DNA of 13,786 nucleotides from Alteromonadaceae bacterium (GTDB taxonomy: Bacteria > Pseudomonadota > Gammaproteobacteria > Pseudomonadales > Oleiphilaceae), in the NCBI GenBank assembly GCA_013393545.1, contig JABXHG010000141.1, positions 1 through 13,786 on the forward strand, in the 5' to 3' direction. Positions within the stretch are counted from its first letter, which is position 1. Each line of letters starts with the position of its first letter. Both the position numbers and the translations under genes were made by a program. Below the pieces are notes generated by a model. That model was not told where the DNA came from and searched no databases. It saw only the letters and a list, made by a program, of their open reading frames with translations. This document shows, one piece after another, positions 6,340 to 12,025 of the stretch.

Positions 6340-7892
6340 ATATTCTTGATCACCGTGGGCTGCCCATGCCCCGCGAAACAAAACCGGGCCCGGCCAAAGA
6401 CCCGCAAACCGCAAGTGTGGGCTACCTCTACCGCGAGTTTGCAGAGCACCCCAGCCGTGGGCTGACCCCGGCCAAGCTGTCCCGCATCCTGGAAGATGGC
6501 GAACAGGGCCGCCTGGAAGACCAGGCCCGCCTGGCCGAAGACATGGAAGAGAAAGACGCCCACCTGTTCAGCGAGCTCAGCAAGCGCCGCCGCGCCCTGC
6601 TGGGGCTGAACTGGCACCTGCGCCCACCGGAAGACGCCACCGCCCAGGAAAAAGACTGGACCAACCGCGTGGAACGCATCCTCCGGGCCCTGGACTGGGA
6701 AGAAATGGTGTACGACGCCTCCGCCGCCATCCTCTACGGGTACGCCTGCCTGGAGTACGACTGGGAGCACAGCGAGGGGCAGTGGCGCCTGAATTCAGCC
6801 GATTATCGCCAGCCGGACTGGTTCATGACACCCGCCCACGACCGCGACAACCTGGTGCTGCGCACCCTGGACGGCCGGGGCGAACAGCTGCGGGAATTCG
6901 GCTGGCTGGTACACGTACACAAAGCCAAATCCGGCTACCTCACCCGGGGTGGCCTGGCGCGAATCCTCGCCTGGCCGTACCTGTTCCGCAATTACTCGGC
7001 GCGGGATCTGGCCGAGTTCCTGGAAATCCACGGCCTGCCGCTGCGCCTGGGCAAGTATCCCGCCGGTGCCAGTGATACCGAGAAATCCACCCTGATGAAA
7101 GCCGTGGTCAACATCGGCCACGCGGCGGCCGGCATCATTCCCCAGGGCATGCAGATTGACTTCCAGGAAGCCGCCAAGGGCAGCTCAGACCCCTTCATGG
7201 CCATGATGCGCTGGGCCGAATCCAGCATGAGCAAGGCCATTTTGGGCGGCACCCTCACCAGCCAGACCAGCGAAAGCGGCGGCGGTGCCTACGCCCTGGG
7301 CGAGGTGCATAACGAAGTGCGCCACGACATCCTGGTGAGCGACGCCCGCCAGATCGCCCGCTCCATGACCCGCCACCTGGTGGAACCGCTGGTCCGCCTG
7401 AACACCCCCATGCGCCGCATGCCGGCGTTCGTGTTCGAGACCGAGCAGCCCGAAGACATCAAACTCTACGCCGATGCGCTGCCCAAGCTGGGCCGCGCCC
7501 TCAGGATTCCCGCCCGGTGGGCCTACCAGAAGCTCGGCATCCCCGAGCCGGAAGCCGACGAGGAAGTGCTGGACTTCACCCCCCGCCTGGCAACCACCGG
7601 GCCGGCAACCGCCACGGCTGCGTTGCGCACAGAGCCGGACAACGGCACCGAAGACTTCCCGGACCAAACCGAACTCGACAACGCCCTGGACGCCCTCAGC
7701 GAAGGCGAACTGAACGACGCCATGCTGCCGGTGCTGGAACCGATCATGAGCGCCGCCCAGAACGGCCCCGAAGCCCTGCAGGCCGCACTGGTGAACCTCT
7801 ACCCGGACATGGACACCGGAGAACTGGAAGAGCGCCTGGCGCGTGCCCTGTTCGTGGCGGAACTGTGGGGGCAGATCCATGGCCAGCAGTAA
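6333..7892 (+). CDS. Portal protein (DUF935, Mu gp29 type)
   Basis: This 519-residue protein matches DUF935, the portal family of Mu-like phages. Twelve copies would form the ring at the capsid vertex through which DNA is pumped by the terminase and to which the tail joins. Typical features are LFSELSKRRRALLGLNWHLR (residues 72-91), the YDASAAILYGYACLEYDW stretch, and a central wing/crown region around the FRNYSARDLAEFLEIHGLP motif. The C-terminal 100 residues are acidic and rich in helices. Length is normal for the family. The gene overlaps the terminase by seven bases and the next gene by fourteen, in keeping with tight coupling of packaging genes. Confidence 0.92.
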   Translation: MVDILDHRGLPMPRETKPGPAKDPQTASVGYLYREFAEHPSRGLTPAKLSRILEDGEQGRLEDQARLAEDMEEKDAHLFSELSKRRRALLGLNWHLRPPEDATAQEKDWTNRVERILRALDWEEMVYDASAAILYGYACLEYDWEHSEGQWRLNSADYRQPDWFMTPAHDRDNLVLRTLDGRGEQLREFGWLVHVHKAKSGYLTRGGLARILAWPYLFRNYSARDLAEFLEIHGLPLRLGKYPAGASDTEKSTLMKAVVNIGHAAAGIIPQGMQIDFQEAAKGSSDPFMAMMRWAESSMSKAILGGTLTSQTSESGGGAYALGEVHNEVRHDILVSDARQIARSMTRHLVEPLVRLNTPMRRMPAFVFETEQPEDIKLYADALPKLGRALRIPARWAYQKLGIPEPEADEEVLDFTPRLATTGPATATAALRTEPDNGTEDFPDQTELDNALDALSEGELNDAMLPVLEPIMSAAQNGPEALQAALVNLYPDMDTGELEERLARALFVAELWGQIHGQQ

Positions 7893-9207
7893 GGTCGACC
7901 TGCGGGCCGCCATGGCCCTGGAACCGAAAGATGCGGTGGCCTACTTCCGCGCCAAGGGATACCAGGTTACCGACCAGTGGCACGACATGGTGCCGGGCGC
8001 CCACGCCACCTCGTTCACCGTGGCCAAGGCCATGCGCATGGACATCCTCGAAGACATCCGCGCCGGCGTGGATGAAGCCCTGGCCGAAGGCATCACAGAG
8101 CGGGACTTCATCAAACGCCTGGCACCGAAACTGAAAGCCAAGGGCTGGTGGGGCAAAGACACCTGGAAGACCAGCCAGGGAGAAGACCGGGAAGTCCAGC
8201 TCGGCAGCCCCTGGCGCCTGAAAAACATCTACCGCAACAACCTGCAGAGTAGCTATATGGCGGGCCGGTACCGTCGGCAGCTGGCGCTGGTGGACGAACG
8301 GCCGTACTGGCAGTACGTGGCCGTGATGGACTCTCGTACCCGCCCCAGCCACCGCGCCATGAATGGCCGTGTGTTCCGCTGGGACGACCCCATCTGGCAG
8401 TACCTTTACCCGCCCAACGGCTGGAACTGCCGTTGCCGAGTCCGCAACCTCACCGAACGCCAGCTGAAGCGCGAAAAGCTAACGGTTGAAAACGGTGCCG
8501 ACTACATCGAGCTGGTCCAGCGCGAGGCCGGTACCAACGTCACTACCGGCGAGGTCGTCACCATGAACCACGCCGTGGTCAACCTGCCGGGCGGCCAGAC
8601 CATGAGCCCGGATGTGGGCTGGGCCAGCAACCCCGGCGCGGCCAGCTTCGGGGTGGACCAGGGCATCGCCCGGAAGCTGGGCCAGGTGCGCAGCACCGAG
8701 CTGCGCAGCCAGGTCATCCAGAGCCTGAACAACTCCGGGCTTCGGCATGAACAGTTTGCCCAGTGGGCCGAGCGGGTATTAACCAGCCGGCGGGCGGGCC
8801 ACGGCCTGGTATCGGTGGGCTTTCTAACAGAGCACCTGAGCAGGGCCGTATTCGAACGCATCGGCAAACAGCCTGGCCGCTTGCTGGTCATTGGCGAAAA
8901 GCAGCTGCTGCACGCCGACAGCCCCAAACACCGGGATGCGGGTATCGCACTCCCCCTGGAAATGTACCAGGCGCTGCCCAGGCTAATGGCTGAGCCGCAG
9001 GCCGTGCTGTGGGACAAGGCCAAGCAGAATCTGGTGTATGTGATCTCGGCCGATGCCGACATGGGGTACCGGGTGATCGTTAACACCGCGTGGCGGTTCT
9101 CCAAAAACGAGAAGGTGCCGCTGGATGGCGTCATCAACGCCTACCAGGCAAAGCTGTCTGACCTGCGCAATGAGGGGGCGTACGAGTTACTGCAGGGGAA
9201 ATTGTAG
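7879..9207 (+). CDS. Head morphogenesis protein F with C-terminal PBECR-like nuclease domain
   Basis: I chose ATG at 7879, which has GTGGGGGCAG upstream and leads straight into the family-typical MASSKVDLRAAM; an in-frame ATG at 7843 would lie deeper in the portal gene. The product has 442 residues. Residues about 110-190 are the Mu F/SPP1 gp7 minor-head domain, with SRTRPSHRAMNGRVF (152-166) and PPNGWNCRCRVR (178-189). Residues about 310-440 form a separate domain with LLVIGEKQLLHADSPKHRDA, a block around AVLWDKAKQNLVYVIS, and YRVIVNTAWRF. This resembles the phage Barnase-EndoU-ColicinE5/D-RelE-like (PBECR) nuclease fold known at the ends of such head proteins. Catalytic residues were not verified; His345, Lys350 and His351 are candidates. 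It ends with tandem TAG TAG. Confidence 0.88.
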   Translation: MASSKVDLRAAMALEPKDAVAYFRAKGYQVTDQWHDMVPGAHATSFTVAKAMRMDILEDIRAGVDEALAEGITERDFIKRLAPKLKAKGWWGKDTWKTSQGEDREVQLGSPWRLKNIYRNNLQSSYMAGRYRRQLALVDERPYWQYVAVMDSRTRPSHRAMNGRVFRWDDPIWQYLYPPNGWNCRCRVRNLTERQLKREKLTVENGADYIELVQREAGTNVTTGEVVTMNHAVVNLPGGQTMSPDVGWASNPGAASFGVDQGIARKLGQVRSTELRSQVIQSLNNSGLRHEQFAQWAERVLTSRRAGHGLVSVGFLTEHLSRAVFERIGKQPGRLLVIGEKQLLHADSPKHRDAGIALPLEMYQALPRLMAEPQAVLWDKAKQNLVYVISADADMGYRVIVNTAWRFSKNEKVPLDGVINAYQAKLSDLRNEGAYELLQGKL

Positions 9208-9214
9208 TAGCCGG

Positions 9215-9289
9215 ATGGGTGACGGGAGTCGAACCCGCGACACGCCGCCGTTAAACGGAGACCGCTCTACCACTGAGGCTTACACCCAT
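9215..9289 (-). tRNA. Antisense tRNA-like gene, anticodon UUA (reads UAA), atypical D region
   Basis: Read on the minus strand, 9289-9283 (ATGGGTG) and 9221-9215 (CACCCAT) form a perfect 7-bp acceptor stem, extendable to 10 bp. The T arm at 9238-9222 is textbook: GCGGG, loop TTCGACT, CCCGT. The anticodon arm has loop GTTTAAC (9256-9250), with U33 and anticodon UUA. Its stem TCTCC/GGCGG has one T-C mismatch. The D arm, CTC-AGTGGTA-GAG, keeps the conserved AGTGGTA loop but has only 3 bp and extra bases before it. No CCA follows. A UUA anticodon would read the ochre stop codon. It may be a functional suppressor-like tRNA, a decoy, or a degenerate gene. Confidence 0.65.
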
Positions 9290-9300
9290 CCGAGGCCTTC

Positions 9301-9330
9301 AGTATAGCCAACACCGGAGAAAACCCGCAA
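9301..9330 (-). promoter_or_regulatory. Promoter-like sequence for the tRNA-like gene
   Basis: On the minus strand, TATACT (complement of 9301-9306) is a five-of-six match to the -10 box. TTGCGG (complement of 9325-9330) is a partial -35 box, 18 bases upstream. Transcription would start a few bases before the tRNA-like 5' end, after a GC-rich discriminator. The -35 half is weak. The same bases on the + strand hold the ribosome binding site of the next gene, so the two readings compete for this sequence. Confidence 0.5.
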
Positions 9331-9824
9331 TGACAGAGATCGCCATTGAGTTCAACGACCAGCAGGTGCAACGCGCCCTGGACGAGCTGATCAACCGGGT
9401 GGAAGACCCCAGGCTGGCCATGCGCGCCATTGCCGGCGTCCTGGAAGATGCCAGCGAAGAAGCCTTCCGCTCAGAGTCAGACCCAGCCACCGGCATCGCC
9501 TGGGCGCCCCTGTCACCAGACACCACGCTGGCCCGGCGCCCTGACCGTGAGGGCGGCTCCATTCTCCAGGACAGCGGGTTGCTGGCCGTTTCCATCGTTT
9601 CCGACTACGGCCCGGACTATGCCGAGGTAGGCTCCAACCGGCCCTATGCGCCCACCCACCAGTTCGGGGCCCAGCAGGGCGAGTTCGGTACCACCAGCCG
9701 GGGCGGCCCCATCCCCTGGGGCGATATCCCCGCCCGCCCGTTCCTGGGCATTGGCCCGGAAGACGAGCAGGAAATCCTGGACATCGCCAGCCGGTTCCTG
9801 GCCGGGGCCTTTACCGACGAATAA
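9330..9824 (+). CDS. Virion morphogenesis protein G (Mu gp31 type)
   Basis: This 164-residue protein matches the phage virion morphogenesis family to which Mu G belongs, which acts in joining or completing heads and tails. Motifs seen are ILQDSGLLAVSI (78-89), YAPTHQFGA (106-114) and IPARPFLG (133-140), all hallmarks of the family. The length is normal. The ATG is preceded by GGAG (9315-9318) at a workable distance. Unlike the other genes in this block it is not coupled to the gene before it; the tRNA-like gene sits in the 122-base gap. It is followed by a 245-base non-coding stretch. Confidence 0.9.
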   Translation: MTEIAIEFNDQQVQRALDELINRVEDPRLAMRAIAGVLEDASEEAFRSESDPATGIAWAPLSPDTTLARRPDREGGSILQDSGLLAVSIVSDYGPDYAEVGSNRPYAPTHQFGAQQGEFGTTSRGGPIPWGDIPARPFLGIGPEDEQEILDIASRFLAGAFTDE

Positions 9825-9913
9825 CCCGACCGCCTCAGAGCCCCTGTAATCGATTCTCCGGCCTTGGGCACCCAACCGCACGCCTGAAACGAGTAAACGC
9901 GGCACAGATTAAA

Positions 9914-9932
9914 TCTAACGCGGGTCTAACGC
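9914..9932 (+). repeat. Two direct TCTAACGC copies, 11 bp apart
   Basis: TCTAACGC occurs at 9914-9921 and 9925-9932, so the copies start 11 bases apart and lie on one helix face. The same octamer occurs at 591-598 and 4804-4811 and, inverted, at 562-569. The left copy overlaps the dyad AGATT-A-AATCT. Function is unknown. Confidence 0.5.
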
Positions 9933-9976
9933 CCAACGCTTGAGCCAGCAGAGCCGACCGGGGTATTCTGCGGCTC

Positions 9977-10001
9977 CCGCTTCCTCCCCCATGCGGTTTT
10001 T
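9977..10001 (+). terminator. Weak intrinsic-terminator-like hairpin after gene G
   Basis: CCGC (9977-9980) pairs with GCGG (9993-9996), which is followed directly by TTTTT (9997-10001). The loop is 12 bases, so the stem is weak, but a second inverted repeat (GAGCCG/CGGCTC) lies just upstream. It would close the lysis-to-G transcript before the next late promoter. Confidence 0.4.
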
Positions 10002-10014
10002 CACCCCCTTGATC

Positions 10015-10039
10015 ACTACCCGAACCCGTTCGCGTTCCG
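10015..10039 (+). promoter_or_regulatory. Candidate late-promoter activator site upstream of the protease (PI-like)
   Basis: This is the second copy of the ACTACCCGAACC element (10015-10026). GAACC (10022-10026) and CGTTC (10033-10037) form an imperfect dyad centred at 10029.5, 40.5 bases before the ATG, exactly as at the endolysin copy. The rest of the region differs from the first copy except for a shared CTGG near -8 and the ATGAAAA start. A weak -10-like CAAACT lies at 10058-10063, also at the equivalent place. Mu has its late promoter PI upstream of gene I, matching this position. Confidence 0.6.
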
Positions 10040-10048
10040 GGGTGTGGC

Positions 10049-10066
10049 GCCAGTGCCCAAACTGGC
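10049..10066 (+). repeat. Inverted repeat before the protease start codon
   Basis: GCCAGT-GCCCAA-ACTGGC is a perfect 6-bp stem with a 6-base loop, three bases upstream of the ATG. It parallels the 6-6-6 dyad before the endolysin, although the sequence is unrelated and the position is shifted by three bases. It overlaps the region where a -10 box would lie. Confidence 0.45.
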
Positions 10067-10069
10067 CCC

Positions 10070-11107
10070 ATGAAAACACAACCGCACATCCAGATTGCCG
10101 CACTCACCGCCAGGCTCCGAAAGCCGGGCAACGAGATCCAGCTGTTTCCAGCTGGTCTGTTCCGTGCCCGGGATGGCCGCCCCGAAGGCCTCGAAGGCTG
10201 GCAGGTCACCGAAGCGGCGGCGAAGCAGCTGGTAGCCCTGGCCGCCCAGCGCCAGACCCCGTTCGTGATCGACTACGAACACCAGACCCTCTATGCGGAA
10301 ACCTCCGGCAATCCCGCCCCGGCCGCTGCCTGGTTCACCACCCTGGAGTGGCGCGAAGGCGACGGCCTGTACGCCGTGGATGTGCAATGGACCGAACGCG
10401 CGGCCGCGCTGATCGAAGGCGACGAATACCGCTACCTCTCACCCGTTTTCAAGTTCGACCGCAACACCGGCCTGGTAACCGAGCTGCTCATGGCGGCCGT
10501 CACCAACAACCCGGCCATTGATGGCATCGCCGATGTGGCGGCTGCCCGCTATCTGCACCAACCACACGAGGAGGCAACACCCGTGGATAAAGAACTGCTG
10601 GAAATGCTCGGGCTGGGCGAAGACGCCACCCCCGAGCAGGTCCGTGCCGCCATCCAGGCACTGAAAGAAAAAGCCGACAAGGCCGAACAGGCCGAAGCCG
10701 ATGCCGCCGCCCTGCGCGCCAAGGTCGACAACCCGGACCCCGCCAGGTTCGGGCCGGTATCAACCATCAAAGGCCTGCAGGACCAGGTGGCCACGCTGAG
10801 CGCAAAGCTGACCAGCGGCGAAGTCGAGGGATTGGTCAAGGACGGCATGGAAGACGGCCGCCTGCTGCCCAGCATGGAGTCCTGGGCCCGGGATCTGGGC
10901 AAGAAGGACGTAGAAGCCCTGCGCAGCTACCTGGACAACGCCCAGCCGATCGCGGCCCTCACAGGCCAGCAAACCGATGGCAAGAAGCCGCCCGAAGGTG
11001 ACAACCAGCTCACCGAGGAAGAGCTGGCTGTCTGCCGCCAAATGAATCAGACGCCTGAGGAGTTTCTCAAGGCCAAGGGCGTCAAGGTTGAGGAGAACAA
11101 CGCATGA
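10070..11107 (+). CDS. Head maturation protease with fused scaffold (Mu gpI type)
   Basis: This 345-residue protein matches the Mu-like prohead protease family, which trims scaffold and head proteins during capsid maturation. The protease part covers about residues 1-160, with VIDYEHQT (66-73; His71 is a likely catalytic residue), EYRYLSPVF (119-127; Ser124 is a likely nucleophile) and AAVTNNPAI (142-150). Residues 172-345 are helical and charged, with coiled-coil character (ALKEKADKAEQAEADAAALR), and represent the scaffold. A strong internal start at codon 172 would give the scaffold alone, as in Mu I/Z. The ATG at 10070 has no Shine-Dalgarno-like sequence. The stop overlaps the major head gene start as ATGA, with GAGGAG before it. 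Confidence 0.9.
   Translation: MKTQPHIQIAALTARLRKPGNEIQLFPAGLFRARDGRPEGLEGWQVTEAAAKQLVALAAQRQTPFVIDYEHQTLYAETSGNPAPAAAWFTTLEWREGDGLYAVDVQWTERAAALIEGDEYRYLSPVFKFDRNTGLVTELLMAAVTNNPAIDGIADVAAARYLHQPHEEATPVDKELLEMLGLGEDATPEQVRAAIQALKEKADKAEQAEADAAALRAKVDNPDPARFGPVSTIKGLQDQVATLSAKLTSGEVEGLVKDGMEDGRLLPSMESWARDLGKKDVEALRSYLDNAQPIAALTGQQTDGKKPPEGDNQLTEEELAVCRQMNQTPEEFLKAKGVKVEENNA
10568..10574 (+). promoter_or_regulatory. Internal ribosome binding site for the nested scaffold
   Basis: GAGGAGG lies inside the protease gene, eight bases before an in-frame GTG at 10583. It is a stronger site than the protease gene itself has. The codons HEEATP make up this stretch of the long protein, so it lies in the linker between protease and scaffold. 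Confidence 0.75.
10583..11107 (+). CDS. Nested in-frame scaffold protein (Mu gpZ type)
   Basis: A GTG at codon 172 of the protease gene, preceded by GAGGAGG with 8-base spacing, would start a 174-residue protein sharing the C-terminal half of the long product. It begins with M(V)DKELLEMLGLGEDATPEQV, is rich in Ala, Glu and Lys, and has a helical core around KADKAEQAEADAAALRAKV, as expected of a scaffold that directs head assembly and is later degraded. Mu makes its scaffold Z from the 3' part of gene I in the same way. This gene probably supplies most of the scaffold, with the longer fusion carrying protease into the prohead. Confidence 0.75.
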   Translation: MDKELLEMLGLGEDATPEQVRAAIQALKEKADKAEQAEADAAALRAKVDNPDPARFGPVSTIKGLQDQVATLSAKLTSGEVEGLVKDGMEDGRLLPSMESWARDLGKKDVEALRSYLDNAQPIAALTGQQTDGKKPPEGDNQLTEEELAVCRQMNQTPEEFLKAKGVKVEENNA

Positions 11108-12015
11108 TTATTACTCCGTCACTGCTTACGGCCTTGATGACCAGCTTCAAGAAGGAATACCAGGCCGGCCAGACCATGGCAGAGCCGAAGTGGGATCAGG
11201 TTGCCTCTCGGGTTACCAGCTCCTCCAAGAGCAATACCTACGGTTGGCTGGGGCAGTTCCCGACCTTCCGTGAATGGGTGGGTGATCGCGTCATCAACGA
11301 CATGAAAGCCCATGGCTACGAGATCACCAACAAGCTGTTTGAGTCCACGGTGGGCGTGGCCCGTACCGACATCGAAGACGACAACATCGGCGCCTACGCC
11401 ATGCTGTTCCAGGAAATGGGGCGTGCCGCGAACGTTCACCCCGATGAACTCGTGTTCGCCCTGCTAGCCGCCGGTGGCTCAACCCTGTGCTACGACGGCC
11501 AGAATTTCTTCGACAGCGAACACCCCGTGTACCCGAAGGTCGACGGCACCGGCTCCGCCACCCTGGTGGCCAACCAGGACATCCCGGCAACCGAGCCCGG
11601 CGCCGCCTGGTACCTGCTGGATGTCAGCCGCGCCATCAAACCGATCATCTACCAGGAACGCATCCCGGCAGACCTTCAGCAGATGACCAAGAACGACGAC
11701 GAGCACGTGTTCACAGCGGATGAATACCGCTATGGCGTTCGTGCGCGTTCCAACGTTGGCTTTGGCTTCTGGCAGATGGCCTACAAGAGCCAGCAGCCGC
11801 TGACCGCCGCGAACTACGCCAAGGCGCGCACCGCCATGATGAACTTCAAGGCAGACGGTGGCCGTCCGATGGGAATTCGCCCCACCTTGCTGGTCGTACC
11901 GCCCACCCTTGAGCAGTCCGCCTTTGAAGTACTAAAGGCCGAGCGGGACGCCAACGGTGCCACCAACGTGTACCAGAACTCCGCCGAGCTGCTGGTCACT
12001 CCCTGGCTGAACTAA
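11104..12015 (+). CDS. Major head subunit (Mu gpT type)
   Basis: This 303-residue protein matches the Mu gpT major head family, which builds the icosahedral shell. Signature stretches are MIITPSLLTALMTSFKKEYQ at the start, WLGQFPTFREWVGDR (about 43-57), a NKLFESTVGVARTDIEDDNI block (76-95), FFDSEHPVYP (137-146) and a C-terminal segment with LLVVPPTLEQSA ending in LLVTPWLN. Length and order are normal for the family. The start overlaps the protease/scaffold stop as ATGA, tying the levels of scaffold and shell protein together. Its stop codon lies within the ribosome binding site of the next gene. Confidence 0.93.
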   Translation: MIITPSLLTALMTSFKKEYQAGQTMAEPKWDQVASRVTSSSKSNTYGWLGQFPTFREWVGDRVINDMKAHGYEITNKLFESTVGVARTDIEDDNIGAYAMLFQEMGRAANVHPDELVFALLAAGGSTLCYDGQNFFDSEHPVYPKVDGTGSATLVANQDIPATEPGAAWYLLDVSRAIKPIIYQERIPADLQQMTKNDDEHVFTADEYRYGVRARSNVGFGFWQMAYKSQQPLTAANYAKARTAMMNFKADGGRPMGIRPTLLVVPPTLEQSAFEVLKAERDANGATNVYQNSAELLVTPWLN

Positions 12016-12025
12016 GGAGGCAATG

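Larger units (their letters stand above)
9825..10069 (+). other. 245-base non-coding region between G and the protease gene
   Basis: No convincing coding frame is seen. From left to right it holds a C-rich stretch, an AT-rich dyad AGATT-A-AATCT (9906-9916), two direct copies of TCTAACGC (9914-9921 and 9925-9932), a GAGCCG/CGGCTC inverted repeat (9951-9956 and 9971-9976), a terminator-like hairpin ending in five T, and the second late-promoter element. In Mu this gap, near the genome centre, holds the strong gyrase site needed for replication. Whether this one does too cannot be read from sequence alone. Confidence 0.6.

Noticed and set aside
5976..6770. Minus-strand open frame of 264 codons across the terminase-portal junction
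   Set aside because: It spans the overlap of two confident genes and lacks any family signal; GC-rich codon use produces such frames.
7185..7913. Minus-strand open frame of 242 codons opposite the portal gene
   Set aside because: It is an antisense shadow of the portal gene with skewed composition and no domain or promoter support.
8479..8484. Further CTAACG hexamers as part of the repeat family
   Set aside because: The hexamer alone is not clearly over-represented at this base composition; only the longer TCTAACG(C) form is, and this copy lacks the leading T and a partner.
9215..9289. tRNA-like gene as an integration site (att) of another element
   Set aside because: Head genes continue in normal Mu order on both sides, no integrase or duplicated tRNA end is present, and Mu-like phages integrate by transposition.
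9215..9289. Ordinary tRNA-Asn (GTT) reading of the same gene
   Set aside because: The loop reads GTTTAAC; using GTT as anticodon would put a non-U base at position 33 and break the stem. UUA is the only placement with U33.
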